DNA of 64,000 bases from Vibrio syngnathi (GCF_002119525.1 NZ_CP017916.1:930001-994000); one strand, 5' to 3'. Counted from the stretch's first letter, positions 14,287 through 23,891 are shown. A program made the numbers and translations. The notes: generated by a model from the letters alone, not told the origin.

Positions 14287-14832
14287 ATGAACACAGAAAA
14301 AATCTCTCTGATCAAAGCAAGCATCAAAAGCATTCCTGATTACCCTAAAGCGGGTATTTTGTTCCGTGACGTAACAAGCTTGATGGAAGATCCTACCGCT
14401 TACAAAGCGACAATCGACCTGTTAGTGGACACATATAAGGACATGGGCTTTACTAAGATCGTTGGTACTGAAGCTCGTGGTTTCCTATTTGGTGCACCTC
14501 TTGCTCTTGAGCTAGGTGTCGGCTTCATCCCTGTTCGTAAACCTGGCAAGTTGCCTCGTCAAACTTTGGCACAATCTTATGAGCTTGAGTACGGCACTGA
14601 TACGCTAGAAATCCATACCGATGCTATCGTTGAAGGCGATAAAGTGCTGATGGTTGATGATTTGCTAGCAACCGGCGGTACGATTGAAGCGACAACAAAG
14701 CTGATTCGTCAGCTTGGTGGTGTGGTAGAACACGCTGCATTTGTTATTAACCTTCCAGAAATCGGTGGTGACAAGCGCTTACAAGGCTTAGGTCTAGAAG
14801 TGTTTAGCATCTGCGAATTCGACGGTCACTAA
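14287..14832 (+). CDS. apt: Adenine phosphoribosyltransferase
   Basis: Apt salvages adenine with PRPP to form AMP. The 181-aa protein has the family motifs [29 protein letters not shown] and the PRPP loop [13 protein letters not shown]. An in-frame GTG at 14275 would add four residues, but the ATG at 14287 gives the usual length. It is followed by dnaX after 18 bases, as in E. coli. Confidence 0.96.
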   Translation: MNTEKISLIKASIKSIPDYPKAGILFRDVTSLMEDPTAYKATIDLLVDTYKDMGFTKIVGTEARGFLFGAPLALELGVGFIPVRKPGKLPRQTLAQSYELEYGTDTLEIHTDAIVEGDKVLMVDDLLATGGTIEATTKLIRQLGGVVEHAAFVINLPEIGGDKRLQGLGLEVFSICEFDGH

Positions 14833-14850
14833 TCCTTTTCGGAATTATTC

Positions 14851-17121
14851 ATGAGCTATCTTGCGTTAGCGCGAAAATGGCGACCAACCAAATTTAAAGA
14901 AGTGGTTGGTCAAGCCCATGTTTTAACAGCATTAGAGAATGCCCTTAGCCAAAATAGGTTGCATCACGCTTACCTATTCAGCGGTACTCGAGGTGTCGGT
15001 AAAACGACCATCGGCCGTTTGTTTGCTAAGGGTCTCAACTGTGAAACAGGCATTACTGCAACCCCTTGTGGTGAGTGTGCAACCTGTAAAGAGATCGATG
15101 AAGGTCGTTTTGTTGACCTGCTCGAGATCGATGCTGCCTCACGTACTAAGGTAGAAGATACCCGCGAGCTTCTGGACAATGTTCAGTACAAGCCTGCACG
15201 TGGTCGCTTCAAGGTTTACCTAATCGATGAAGTACACATGCTGTCTAGGCACAGCTTTAACGCACTTCTAAAGACCTTAGAAGAGCCGCCTGAGTATGTG
15301 AAGTTCTTGCTCGCAACGACGGATCCACAAAAGCTTCCTGTGACTATATTGTCGCGTTGTCTGCAATTCCATCTTAAGCCGATTAGCGTTGATAATATCC
15401 ACGAGCAACTCGATCATATTCTTGAACAAGAAAATGTGACGTCTGAATCTCGTGCGCTTGGAATGATTGCTCATGCCGCTGATGGCAGTATGCGTGACGC
15501 TCTTAGCCTAACAGACCAAGCTATCGCATTAGGTAATGGCAATGTAGTGACAGACACTGTTGCTCATATGCTTGGAACGTTGGATACAGACCAAGCGATT
15601 CATCTACTTGAAGCGATTAGCAGTAAACAGCCTCAGCAAGCGATGACTTGTATTCAAGCTCTTGCTGAAAATGGCGTTGAGTGGGATGGATTGCTGAGTC
15701 AACTTGCGACTCAATTACACCGTTTGGCGATGTATCAAGCTCTGCCGTCTACTTTAGACAAGGCCCAGCCTGATGCTGAAAGGCTAGAACTGCTGAGCAA
15801 AGCGTTAAGCCCTCAAGACATCCAACTCTACTACCAGATAGTGTTGAAAGGGCGTCAAGACTTACCATTATCACCAACCGCTCGTGTTGGCATTGAGATG
15901 GTGGTTCTGCGTATGTTGGCATTCAGACCTGCAGAGCAAACTGTTGCTACGGCAATCTCGACTCAGTCGACAAGCCCAGCGCCTGCTCCTGCTCCTGCTA
16001 CTCAGAATCAGAATCAGGTTCTGAGTGTTGCTCAGCCTGTGAATCAACCTGCGCCAGAGCCGAGACAGCCAACACAGGTTCAACAGCCCGTTCCGATGCA
16101 ACAACAGGCGCCTCAGCAGCAAGCTATACCGCAACAGTCGGTACAACAGCAACCACCGCAGAATCAGAGCCAATATTCAGATTCGCAAGGTTACGCTGAT
16201 CACTCAGGCAACCAAGGTTATCCAGAACAGGATTACCCGCACAGCCAGTATGATGCACCACCGGCTTATGATGAGCGTCCAAGCTACGGTGCAGAGCAGC
16301 CTCAGCAGCAACAAACGAATTATCAGAGCCAGAGTCCGGTTCAACAGCCAAGTACTGCACCTTCTGCTCCTACTGTTTCGCAAGAGCAACCAGCGCGCGC
16401 AACTTCGCCAGTGAGTGGTTTACGCCACCAATTGCGTTCTCAACGTAGGGGCGGGACGATAGCAGATAACAAAGGTTCGGCGCCAAAAAAGGCTAAAGCG
16501 ACACCAGCTAAAACTTCAGTTCTTGATCGAGTTGCTCAGCAACACGGTGGTTCTGAGCGGGTGTCGCCAGCTTCTTTATCCGCCTCTTCTGCAGAAAAGG
16601 TAACCAATGATAATGAACCTTATCGCTGGAAACCGTCTAAACCTGTAGTGAAAGAGGTGAGCAAAGAGCTTACACCTACTCAGATCAAGCGTGCGTTAGA
16701 GCATATTAAGACACCAGAAATGGTCGAAAAATTGCTTCAAGAGTCGATTGCTCAAGATGAATGGTCCGCCATGATTCAAAAGCTAGAGACAGCCAAGCTT
16801 GTAGAGCAGTTAGCATTGAACTCAGTGTTTGCTAAAAACGACACATCAATCACTTTAACGTTAAGAGCGAGCCAAGCTCACTTGAATACGGATCGTGCGC
16901 AGAGTGAGCTATTGCAGTCTCTCAATACTGTGCTTGGAGAAGAGTGTCATTTGAGTGTTGAAATCGGCGATGGTGGAGAAACGCCACTAGAACTACGAGA
17001 AAGATTGTATCAAGGTAAGTTGAAAGACGCGTTTACCGCTTTGGAAAACGATGCCAACGTACAGTTTATTGAAAGACGTTTTGCTGCAGAACTCGACAGA
17101 GACAGCGTTCGTCCTATCTAG
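14851..17121 (+). CDS. dnaX: DNA polymerase III subunits tau and gamma
   Basis: DnaX is the clamp-loader ATPase; full-length tau (756 aa here) also ties the loader to the polymerase and helicase. The AAA+ part holds Walker A GTRGVGKT (45-52), a four-cysteine zinc module (CETGITATPCGECATC), Walker B LIDEVHML and the SRC motif. A long Gln/Pro-rich linker (about 375-520) precedes the tau-specific C-terminal domains IV-V. A -1 frameshift site at 16485-16491 would yield a 548-aa gamma form. It is in an operon with apt upstream and ybaB-recR downstream. Confidence 0.96.
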   Translation: MSYLALARKWRPTKFKEVVGQAHVLTALENALSQNRLHHAYLFSGTRGVGKTTIGRLFAKGLNCETGITATPCGECATCKEIDEGRFVDLLEIDAASRTKVEDTRELLDNVQYKPARGRFKVYLIDEVHMLSRHSFNALLKTLEEPPEYVKFLLATTDPQKLPVTILSRCLQFHLKPISVDNIHEQLDHILEQENVTSESRALGMIAHAADGSMRDALSLTDQAIALGNGNVVTDTVAHMLGTLDTDQAIHLLEAISSKQPQQAMTCIQALAENGVEWDGLLSQLATQLHRLAMYQALPSTLDKAQPDAERLELLSKALSPQDIQLYYQIVLKGRQDLPLSPTARVGIEMVVLRMLAFRPAEQTVATAISTQSTSPAPAPAPATQNQNQVLSVAQPVNQPAPEPRQPTQVQQPVPMQQQAPQQQAIPQQSVQQQPPQNQSQYSDSQGYADHSGNQGYPEQDYPHSQYDAPPAYDERPSYGAEQPQQQQTNYQSQSPVQQPSTAPSAPTVSQEQPARATSPVSGLRHQLRSQRRGGTIADNKGSAPKKAKATPAKTSVLDRVAQQHGGSERVSPASLSASSAEKVTNDNEPYRWKPSKPVVKEVSKELTPTQIKRALEHIKTPEMVEKLLQESIAQDEWSAMIQKLETAKLVEQLALNSVFAKNDTSITLTLRASQAHLNTDRAQSELLQSLNTVLGEECHLSVEIGDGGETPLELRERLYQGKLKDAFTALENDANVQFIERRFAAELDRDSVRPI
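16485..16496 (+). promoter_or_regulatory. Predicted -1 ribosomal frameshift site in dnaX
   Basis: The heptamer A AAA AAG (16485-16491) lies in the right frame (CCA AAA AAG). After a -1 slip the next codons are GGC and TAA (16494-16496), so gamma would end with one extra Gly at residue 548. In E. coli dnaX the same heptamer gives one extra residue and a stop. A Shine-Dalgarno-like AAAGG (16471-16475) sits nine bases upstream. I do not see a strong downstream hairpin. Confidence 0.75.
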
Positions 17122-17273
17122 AACTTTTTCACGTTTAGTGACCGGCGTATCATCCCAGATAAGCAAATCTGAGAACTGAACATCGAGGGGTTGAATCACA
17201 CTGTTTTAGCCCCCATTTAAGCACGAATAGCTTAATTAATTTTAATAAACCAATTAGACCAGAGAGTAATAAC

Positions 17274-17603
17274 ATGTTTGGTAAAGGCGGTATGGGCAAC
17301 ATGATGAAGCAAGCCCAGCAAATGCAAGAACGCATGCAAAAGCTTCAAGAAGAAATCGCTAATATGGAAGTTACAGGTGAGTCAGGTGCTGGCCTTGTAA
17401 AAGTAACGATCACTGGTAGCCACAGCGTTCGCCGTGTTGATATCGATGAAAGCCTAATGGAAGACGATAAAGAGATGCTTGAAGATCTTATCGCAGCCGC
17501 TTTCAACGATGCAGCTCGTCGTGTTGAAGAGACTCAAAAAGAGAAAATGGCTGGCGTAACTGGTGGGATGCAACTTCCACCAGGTATGAAGATGCCTTTC
17601 TAA
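17274..17603 (+). CDS. ybaB: YbaB/EbfC nucleoid-associated protein
   Basis: This 109-aa protein of the YbaB/EbfC family forms a tweezer-like dimer that binds DNA. It has the Met/Gln-rich N-terminal helix ([16 protein letters not shown]), the GLVKVTITG strand and a C-terminal Met/Pro-rich tail ([11 protein letters not shown]). The dnaX-ybaB-recR order is widespread in bacteria and suggests a link to DNA repair or replication. Confidence 0.95.
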   Translation: MFGKGGMGNMMKQAQQMQERMQKLQEEIANMEVTGESGAGLVKVTITGSHSVRRVDIDESLMEDDKEMLEDLIAAAFNDAARRVEETQKEKMAGVTGGMQLPPGMKMPF

Positions 17604-17681
17604 GTAACTTATTCTTAAAGGTTAATTCTAGTAGTGGTTTGTGTTGAACTGGCCACTGCTTGAAAATTAGAACGGTTAACT

Positions 17682-18281
17682 ATGCGTACCAGTCATATGC
17701 TGGAGCATTTGATGGAGGCCTTACGTTGTCTACCTGGGGTTGGCCCCAAGTCGGCACAGCGTATGGCCTTTCATTTGTTACAGCGCGATAGAAAAGGCGG
17801 CCTGCAGTTGGCTGAAGCTCTTAGCCAAGCAATGACAGAAATTGGTCATTGTAATGAGTGCCGTACTTTTACTGAAGAAGAGACCTGCCACATTTGTACC
17901 AATCCTAAACGTCAGGATAACGGTCAAATTTGTGTAGTAGAAAGCCCAGCCGACATTGCAGCTATTGAAGCAACGGGTCAATATTCCGGTCGTTACTTTG
18001 TGTTGATGGGCCACCTTTCACCACTTGATGGTATTGGTCCAAGTGACATCGGTCTCGATGTCTTGGATTACCGCTTACGTCGTGGTGATATCACTGAAGT
18101 TATTTTAGCGACTAACCCGACAGTAGAAGGGGAAGCGACAGCACATTACATTGCTGAGCTATGTAATGCCCATGAAGTGAACGCTAGTCGTATCGCCCAT
18201 GGTGTTCCTGTAGGTGGTGAGCTAGAGCTGGTGGATGGCACCACGCTTTCGCACTCGTTACTCGGTCGTCATAAGATCTAA
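17682..18281 (+). CDS. recR: Recombination mediator RecR
   Basis: RecR, with RecO and RecF, loads RecA onto SSB-coated gapped DNA. The 199-aa protein has a helix-hairpin-helix ([13 protein letters not shown]), a four-cysteine zinc finger (CNEC...CHIC), and a Toprim domain beginning [14 protein letters not shown] with the Walker-like GVPVGGELE tail. A strong terminator follows at once, so recR closes the dnaX operon. Confidence 0.97.
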
Positions 18282-18318
18282 AAAAGCCGCTTGGTGAACC
18301 ATCACCAAGCGGCTTTTT
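18281..18318 (+). terminator. Terminator after recR
   Basis: The 16-bp perfect stem AAAAAGCCGCTTGGTG has a six-base loop and ends in a T run. It starts at the recR stop codon. Confidence 0.92.
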
Positions 18319-18376
18319 CTTCTTTTGTTATAAAGCTTTGTTCTTGAACGTGTCTATTCTAAAACCTTTCAAACGA

Positions 18377-19066
18377 TTAATCAGAGCCGCGCACGGCTTT
18401 GTAAATCGCAGCCCCAATCACGGCACCAATAATCGGTGCAATCCAGAACAGCCATAATTGCGAAACAGCCCAATCACCGACAAACACAGCCACACCGGTA
18501 CTTCGAGCCGGGTTCACAGAAGTGTTAGTCACCGGAATACTGATAAGGTGAATCAAGGTCAAGCAAAGCCCAATTGCGATAGGTGCAAACCCAGCCGGTG
18601 CTTTCGAATCAGTCGCACCCATGATCACGAACAGGAACACCATGGTCATGACCACTTCACAGACCAGAGCCGCAGTGAGCGAGTAACCGCCCGGTGAGTG
18701 TTCACCGTAACCATTGGAAGCAAAGCCAGATGCCGCAGCGTCAAAGCCAGCTTGGCCTGAAGCAATCACAAACAACACACCACCTGCGATAATACCGCCA
18801 ATCACCTGAGCGATAATATAAGGCGCAACATCTTTAGCATCAAAGCGGCCTCCGCTCCAAAGTCCGATAGTGACCGCTGGATTAAGGTGGCAACCGGATA
18901 TATGACCAATAGCGAAAGCCATGGTGAGTACGGTTAAACCGAAGGCGAGAGAAACCCCGAGTAGACCAATTCCCACATCGGGGAAAGCTGCGGCTAAGAC
19001 AGCACTACCACAGCCACCTAACACCAACCAAAACGTACCAAACATTTCTGCGATATACCTATTCAT
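18377..19066 (-). CDS. aqpZ: Aquaporin Z
   Basis: AqpZ is the water channel of the inner membrane. The 229-aa protein has six spans and two half-helices, each with an NPA motif: HLNPAVTIG (Asn62) and SVNPARSTG (near 183), with the Arg of the selectivity filter after the second. It also has the family opening [22 protein letters not shown]. It stands alone on the minus strand, downstream of the ykgJ-like gene. Confidence 0.95.
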   Translation of the reverse strand: MNRYIAEMFGTFWLVLGGCGSAVLAAAFPDVGIGLLGVSLAFGLTVLTMAFAIGHISGCHLNPAVTIGLWSGGRFDAKDVAPYIIAQVIGGIIAGGVLFVIASGQAGFDAAASGFASNGYGEHSPGGYSLTAALVCEVVMTMVFLFVIMGATDSKAPAGFAPIAIGLCLTLIHLISIPVTNTSVNPARSTGVAVFVGDWAVSQLWLFWIAPIIGAVIGAAIYKAVRGSD

Positions 19067-19159
19067 AACGATCCTTATTAATCTTTACCAGTATCAATAA
19101 GATAGTTTAGATCTATCAAAGTTGTGAAATCTTGGGCATATATAGGAAGAAAAGTATTG

Positions 19160-19408
19160 TTAGGTTATTGCTTCGAGCTCAATAAGGTTATCAAGCGCTT
19201 CTTGGTCTGTTTTACCACAGATGATAGGGCAGGCTTTGAATTGGTGACATACCTTCGGGCGTGAAGGTTGACCAAATAATTTGCATAGATCTTGCTCATT
19301 TAATTGAATGCAGCGTACGCCAGCAGGCTTACCATTAGGCATTCCAGGAATAGCAGATGTAATACTTGGAGCGATACAACAAGCTCCACAACCTAGGCGA
19401 CATTCCAT
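19160..19408 (-). CDS. YkgJ family cysteine-cluster protein
   Basis: This 82-aa protein begins MECRLGCGACCIAPS and contains eight cysteines in the CxxxCGxCC...C...C...C pattern of the YkgJ/UPF0153 family, thought to bind zinc or an iron-sulfur cluster. Its function is not established. The frame is open for 60 more codons upstream, but those residues resemble no family member and the extension would overlap the next gene; the ATG at 19408 aligns with the family start. It is divergent from ycgN, a second, distinct cysteine-cluster gene. Confidence 0.85.
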   Translation of the reverse strand: MECRLGCGACCIAPSITSAIPGMPNGKPAGVRCIQLNEQDLCKLFGQPSRPKVCHQFKACPIICGKTDQEALDNLIELEAIT

Positions 19409-19567
19409 CAAATTAAACTCACTAAATAACAGGGTGCGCGATAGTAGCAAAAAATGATGAGAGTGACAGCTGTTGATTGAATCAAAGAATGAACAATTAT
19501 TATCCTTGAACTTTTTATGGGCTAGCGGTATAACACGCACCCCAGTAAAAGAGTAAGAAGTAATCCT

Positions 19568-20005
19568 ATGACGATTCCATTTTGGCAAGAAAAGACACTA
19601 GAGCAAATGACCGAGAATGAGTGGGAATCACTGTGTGACGGTTGTGGTAAGTGTTGCCTGCATAAACTTATGGATGAAGATAGCGATGAAGTTTACTACA
19701 CCAATGTGGCGTGTAGCTGGTTAAACGACAAAACATGTTCGTGTAAAGATTACCCGAACCGATTCACTTCAGGTGAAGAGTGTTTGAAGCTGACTCGTGA
19801 CAAGATTCATGAATTCCATTGGCTACCAGACACTTGTGCTTACCGACTGTTATCAGAATCCAAGTCGATTCCTGAGTGGCACCCATTGATTACGGGGTCT
19901 AAATCAGAAATGCACGCTGCTGGTGAAAGCGTTCGTAACAAAGTGGTCTACGAAATCGATGTTGTCGATTGGGAAGACCACATCTTGAATCATCCAAATC
20001 GCTAA
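19568..20005 (+). CDS. ycgN: YcgN family (UPF0260) cysteine-cluster protein
   Basis: This 145-aa protein matches UPF0260/Ycg[16 protein letters not shown] near the N terminus, then the motifs [17 protein letters not shown] and [10 protein letters not shown], with conserved cysteines likely to hold a metal. The biochemical role is unknown. The ATG at 19568 gives the normal length. It ends at a hairpin terminator facing the alkaline phosphatase gene. Confidence 0.92.
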   Translation: MTIPFWQEKTLEQMTENEWESLCDGCGKCCLHKLMDEDSDEVYYTNVACSWLNDKTCSCKDYPNRFTSGEECLKLTRDKIHEFHWLPDTCAYRLLSESKSIPEWHPLITGSKSEMHAAGESVRNKVVYEIDVVDWEDHILNHPNR

Positions 20006-20012
20006 GTATTAT

Positions 20013-20040
20013 AAAACAGTCGCTCTTGAGCGGCTGTTTT
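20013..20040 (+). terminator. Terminator after ycgN
   Basis: A stem AAAACAGTCGCTC/GAGCGGCTGTTTT (one T-G pair) with a two-base loop is followed by TGCTATTT, a few bases after the ycgN stop codon. Confidence 0.8.
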
Positions 20041-20068
20041 GCTATTTGGCGTCGCCTAAATTTAAAAC

Positions 20069-20132
20069 TTACTTAATTACTTAATTACTTAATTCTTTAA
20101 CTTAAAGGCTTAAAGGCTTAAACGCTTAAAAC
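20069..20132. repeat. 8-bp periodic tandem array
   Basis: Between convergent ycgN and the phosphatase gene, ACTTAATT is repeated three times (20071-20094), and CTTAAAGG, CTTAAAGG, CTTAAACG, CTTAAAAC follow at 20101-20132. The two blocks share CTTAA at eight-base spacing. It is non-coding and very AT-rich. Confidence 0.9.
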
Positions 20133-20138
20133 AAAAAA

Positions 20139-20153
20139 ACGCCCCGTAGGGCG
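20139..20153 (-). terminator. Terminator of the alkaline phosphatase gene
   Basis: On the minus strand a CGCCC/GGGCG stem with a four-base loop is followed by a run of T (A run at 20133-20139 on the plus strand), downstream of the phosphatase stop codon. Confidence 0.75.
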
Positions 20154-20182
20154 CTAAGTAAAACGAGTAAAAAAGATTCAGG

Positions 20183-21760
20183 CTAGTTTACTTGTTGTTT
20201 AATGTACTCACCCAGTTCTGAGTGGTGCATGATTTTCGAAACTGGCAATATCTTTTCAGCAGGGCCCCAAGCAAACACGTTCACTGGTGTGTGAGTATGT
20301 GTACCTGTACCCCAAACGATGTTTTGACTTGTTGCTTGTTCACGGGCAAGCAGGTTGCCACGGTCGTTATAAGGGAAGAATGCATCGAAATCGTTGATAG
20401 CAGGCACTTCTTCTGCCGACAAGTATTTGTGTTGAGCCAATCGGTATGGGTTCGGCTTACTGGCTAATACATTTTTTGCTTGTTCAGCTGTAATAGCGAA
20501 CTCACTATTCTTGTTGACGATCTCAGCCAGTTTTTCTGGTGTCTGCAGCGCCTTACCCAACTTTTGAAATTCGCTGATCATGCCGTAGTAGCTTTGCTTC
20601 TGATTGTATAGACCATCAAGAATATCGAATGCGCCAAAGTTAAAATTGGGTGCATATTCGCGATCGGCGAAGGCTTCGCCAGAACGTTTCTGTGGTTTTG
20701 GTAGGTCGTTAGAAGAGTAGCTGAAACCGAAAGATCCTGTTTCGTGGTCTGCAGTTACAATTACGATCGTATCTTCACGATCTTTTGCCCATTCATATAC
20801 CGTTTGGATCGCTTCATCAAATTTGAGCAGTTCATGCAGCATCGTGCCTGCATCGTTACTGTGTCCTGCCCAGTCGATTTGGCCACCCTCGACCATTAGG
20901 AAAAAGCCGTCTTCATCTTTGGATAGGATGTTGAGCGCTTTTTGTGTCATCTCTTTCAGGCTTGGCTGAGTTCGTTCGCCACTCTTTTTCTTGTTGCTGT
21001 AAGCGATGCCATCATCCATGCCTGAGTAGGCGAATAGGCCAAGTAGTTTATCGCCCTTAGCATCGTCTAGCATGTCGCGATTAAACGCCAGCTTGTAGCC
21101 GTCTTTCTCTGCTTCAGTCAGCAGGTTACGGTCGTCTTTACGCTTCGATTTTAGGTAAACATCACCTTGAGTCAGTTTCTCAAGTTGCTTATAGGTTTCA
21201 CCTTTGTCGTTGGTTGATTTTGGGATCCAATGACGTAGCCCTCCAGAGAGCATCACATCAGCACCCGTTGCTAACATATCAGATGCAATTTGATTCTCTA
21301 AAGAACGGTGAGGTTGGTGAGCGGCGAAAGAAGCAGGAGTCGCGTGAGTTAAGCGCGTATCGGACACGAGCCCTGTTGCTTTACCTGCCTTTTTAGCTTT
21401 CTCTAGAACTGTCTCAACATGATTGCCCTGAGAATCAATGCCAATCACTTCTGAACCACTGTAGATACCCGTTGCAAGCATGGTGGCTGAACAAGCAGAA
21501 TCGACCACAATTGCATCTTCTGGGTGAGTCAGGGATGAACCAATAACCCCTTCTTGAGCAAGTTGATAAATGGCCGTTTTGGTCCCTTTATAGATGGAAT
21601 TTGGCGCTTGGTTTGCGTAGGTTTCCAATAAGCCAACTTGCTGAGGTCCCATGCCGTCGCCGATCATCAGAATGACGTTTTTGATTTCTGAGGAAAGTAC
21701 GTTGAATGAAAGTGTTGAGGTTGCCACTGCGGCAATGATTGGTTTTATAATGTGCTTCAT
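20183..21760 (-). CDS. phoA: Periplasmic alkaline phosphatase (Vibrio VAP type)
   Basis: This 525-aa alkaline phosphatase hydrolyses phosphomonoesters in the periplasm. A signal peptide (about 1-24) precedes the metal-binding start VILMIGDGMGP; the nucleophile is Ser88 in DSACSAT. Further metal ligands are seen in VEGGQIDWAGHSND and TADHETGSFG, and THTHTPVNVFAWG. The long insertions and overall style fit the cold-active Vibrio alkaline phosphatase group rather than E. coli PhoA, so the symbol is by function. It is monocistronic between two terminators. Confidence 0.92.
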   Translation of the reverse strand: MKHIIKPIIAAVATSTLSFNVLSSEIKNVILMIGDGMGPQQVGLLETYANQAPNSIYKGTKTAIYQLAQEGVIGSSLTHPEDAIVVDSACSATMLATGIYSGSEVIGIDSQGNHVETVLEKAKKAGKATGLVSDTRLTHATPASFAAHQPHRSLENQIASDMLATGADVMLSGGLRHWIPKSTNDKGETYKQLEKLTQGDVYLKSKRKDDRNLLTEAEKDGYKLAFNRDMLDDAKGDKLLGLFAYSGMDDGIAYSNKKKSGERTQPSLKEMTQKALNILSKDEDGFFLMVEGGQIDWAGHSNDAGTMLHELLKFDEAIQTVYEWAKDREDTIVIVTADHETGSFGFSYSSNDLPKPQKRSGEAFADREYAPNFNFGAFDILDGLYNQKQSYYGMISEFQKLGKALQTPEKLAEIVNKNSEFAITAEQAKNVLASKPNPYRLAQHKYLSAEEVPAINDFDAFFPYNDRGNLLAREQATSQNIVWGTGTHTHTPVNVFAWGPAEKILPVSKIMHHSELGEYIKQQVN

Positions 21761-21794
21761 TGGTTATCCCTTTTTATATAAGCGGGATGATTAG

Positions 21795-21812
21795 AACATC
21801 GATTTATGTCAA
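21795..21812 (-). promoter_or_regulatory. Possible PhoB (Pho) box
   Basis: On the minus strand, TTGACATAAATCGATGTT resembles the 18-bp Pho box (two CTGTCAT repeats around AAAT): the first half matches 5 of 7, the second is weaker. It ends 35 bases before the phosphatase start, a plausible place for PhoB control. The resemblance is partial. Confidence 0.35.
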
Positions 21813-21879
21813 AGTCGTTTCATATTTATTTCATCAATGTGAAATTGAGCAATAACTCCAATTTTTTAAAAGCATAAAA

Positions 21880-21905
21880 AAAGGCTCACATTTCTGTGAG
21901 CCTTT
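21880..21905 (-). terminator. Terminator after the BCCT transporter
   Basis: The 11-bp perfect stem AAAGGCTCACA with loop TTTC is followed by seven T on the minus strand, 47 bases past the stop codon. Confidence 0.9.
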
Positions 21906-21952
21906 GTCGTATTTAGGAGGGTCCAAATCAATGGACTGCGTCATGGCTAATG

Positions 21953-23839
21953 TCAAGCAAGCGGTAAGTCTGCAACCACCTGGTTGAACGTGATACGAGC
22001 ATTCTGAGCTTGCTCAGATAACTCGATTTTTTTCGCTTGTGCGGCACTAAGATTACTCTCGGCCTGCTCAAGTGCTTGTTGTAGGTTCTCTGGTAACTCG
22101 TGAGTTTCCATTTGTGAACCTTGTTCTAACACATAAGCGCGAATTTCTTTTTTCACTGCGGCAAGTTCTGTGTAGGCAACTCGCTCAAGTTCTGCGGCCT
22201 CTTGTGCAGCATCTTTTTCTTTCTCAAATTGAGCTAGCGCCATACCTTCTGCAGACCAAGGATCCATATCTGGTAGTTCTTCGATGTTGATCGTTGGCTC
22301 GATGTACGCGTCTTGATGGCGTAGGTCGAGGCTCGTTGCACGAACCGCTGAAATCATCAGCATCACAGAGATCACCAGTAGCGGTAAGCCACCAACTATT
22401 GCTGCCGTTTGTAGCGTACTTAGACCACCCAAGAACATCAGAATCGTTGGCAAGAACGACAGAGTGAATGCCCAGAACATACGGTTCCAACGCATTGGCT
22501 CTTCGGTCACGTTGTTTTGCACAACAGACGCTAGGATGTATGAGATTGAGTCAAATGTAGTTGCAGTGAAAATAATACACAGCAAGGTGAACACAGCGAT
22601 CACTAATGTGCTCATTGGCAGTTGCGCAAGCATCGAGAAGATAGCTTTGGTAGCGCCTTCTGCATTCAAAATCGCTACTACATCCAGTTCACCAGAAAGT
22701 TGCAGTGATAGGCCATAGTTACCTAAGATCATGAAGAACAAGAAACAACCTAGAGAGCCAAAGAAAATTGAACCTGACACCATTTGTTTGATGGTTCTTC
22801 CGCGAGAGATACGCGCAACAAACAGGCCCATACTTGGTGCAAATACTAGCCACCATGCCCAGTAGAAAATGGTCCAGTCTTGTGGGAAGTGCGTGTTCTC
22901 AAAGGTACCGTAACCACCAAATGGTTCAGCCCACGTTGCCATCACGAAGAAGTTAGACAGTAGACGACCAATCGAGTCTAGGCCTGTTTCAAGCATGAAG
23001 ATCGTCGGGTCAGCAATCAGAACGAAAGTCAGTAGACCCATTGCACCCCAGAAATTGATGTTACTCAGGATCTTGATGCCTTTTTCCAAGCCAGCATAAG
23101 AAGAGTAAGCAAAAATTGCCGTACAAACTAAAAGAACCATTGCTTGCGTAAGGTTGTTTTTAGGTAGACCGAATAGATGATTCAGGCCTTCAGTGATGAG
23201 AGGTGCGGCTAAACCTAGTGTTGTCGCAGCGCCACCCAGTAGACCGAAAATGAATAGGATATCGACGATTTTCCCTGGTACGCCTTTACTGCGGTGTTCA
23301 CCAAGAACAGGCATTAACGCACTAGAGATCTTTAGAACAGGCTGTTTACGCACATAAAAGAAGTAGGCGATAGGAATTGCTGGGATCAGGTAGATAGACC
23401 AAGCAATTGGTCCCCAGTGAAACAAACCATAAGTTGCCGCCCAACGAACCGCTTCTTCACTGCCGGGTTCTAGTTGGAAAGGCGGTGATTGGTAGTAGTA
23501 AGCCCACTCAATACAGCCCCAGTACAAGATACTTGCGCCAATGCCACCACAGAAAAGCATTGCAGCCCATGATGCTGTTTTGAATTCAGGCTCTTCATCG
23601 GCTTCGCCCAGTTTAATTTGTCCCATGTCACTGAATACAACGTAAACCATGAAGGCACAAGCAGCGAGGCCTAGAGCAAGATATAGAAATCCAAGTTGAT
23701 CCGTCATGAACGTTTTCGCAACCGCAATCCAGTGTGCGCCCTGAGCCGGGAACAAAATGAGCGGGAAAACTATCGTGAGTAGGAGTGCAATAGCACCAAA
23801 GAAGGTAGGCTTATCAATAAGCTCAAAAGTGTTTTTCAC
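21953..23839 (-). CDS. BCCT family betaine/choline-type transporter
   Basis: This 628-aa carrier belongs to the betaine/choline/carnitine transporter family, which imports compatible solutes with Na+ or H+. It has about twelve spans, the substrate-site region CGGIGASILYWGCIEWAYY, a glycine-rich GLLGGAATTLGLA stretch on the first core helix and the family signature YWAWWLVFAPSMGLFVARISRGRT. A charged C-terminal tail of roughly 110 residues looks like a coiled coil and may sense osmotic state, as reported for BetP. The exact substrate is not readable. The gene is alone, with a palindromic site upstream. Confidence 0.88.
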   Translation of the reverse strand: MKNTFELIDKPTFFGAIALLLTIVFPLILFPAQGAHWIAVAKTFMTDQLGFLYLALGLAACAFMVYVVFSDMGQIKLGEADEEPEFKTASWAAMLFCGGIGASILYWGCIEWAYYYQSPPFQLEPGSEEAVRWAATYGLFHWGPIAWSIYLIPAIPIAYFFYVRKQPVLKISSALMPVLGEHRSKGVPGKIVDILFIFGLLGGAATTLGLAAPLITEGLNHLFGLPKNNLTQAMVLLVCTAIFAYSSYAGLEKGIKILSNINFWGAMGLLTFVLIADPTIFMLETGLDSIGRLLSNFFVMATWAEPFGGYGTFENTHFPQDWTIFYWAWWLVFAPSMGLFVARISRGRTIKQMVSGSIFFGSLGCFLFFMILGNYGLSLQLSGELDVVAILNAEGATKAIFSMLAQLPMSTLVIAVFTLLCIIFTATTFDSISYILASVVQNNVTEEPMRWNRMFWAFTLSFLPTILMFLGGLSTLQTAAIVGGLPLLVISVMLMISAVRATSLDLRHQDAYIEPTINIEELPDMDPWSAEGMALAQFEKEKDAAQEAAELERVAYTELAAVKKEIRAYVLEQGSQMETHELPENLQQALEQAESNLSAAQAKKIELSEQAQNARITFNQVVADLPLA

Positions 23840-23891
23840 GAGTATTATTCCATTAAAATGAGAGCGGAATTATGGAATGAACTCGTTTTTT

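Noticed and set aside
19409..19588. 60-codon N-terminal extension of the ykgJ-like gene
   Set aside because: It would overlap ycgN on the other strand and does not resemble the family; ATG 19408 aligns with the known start.
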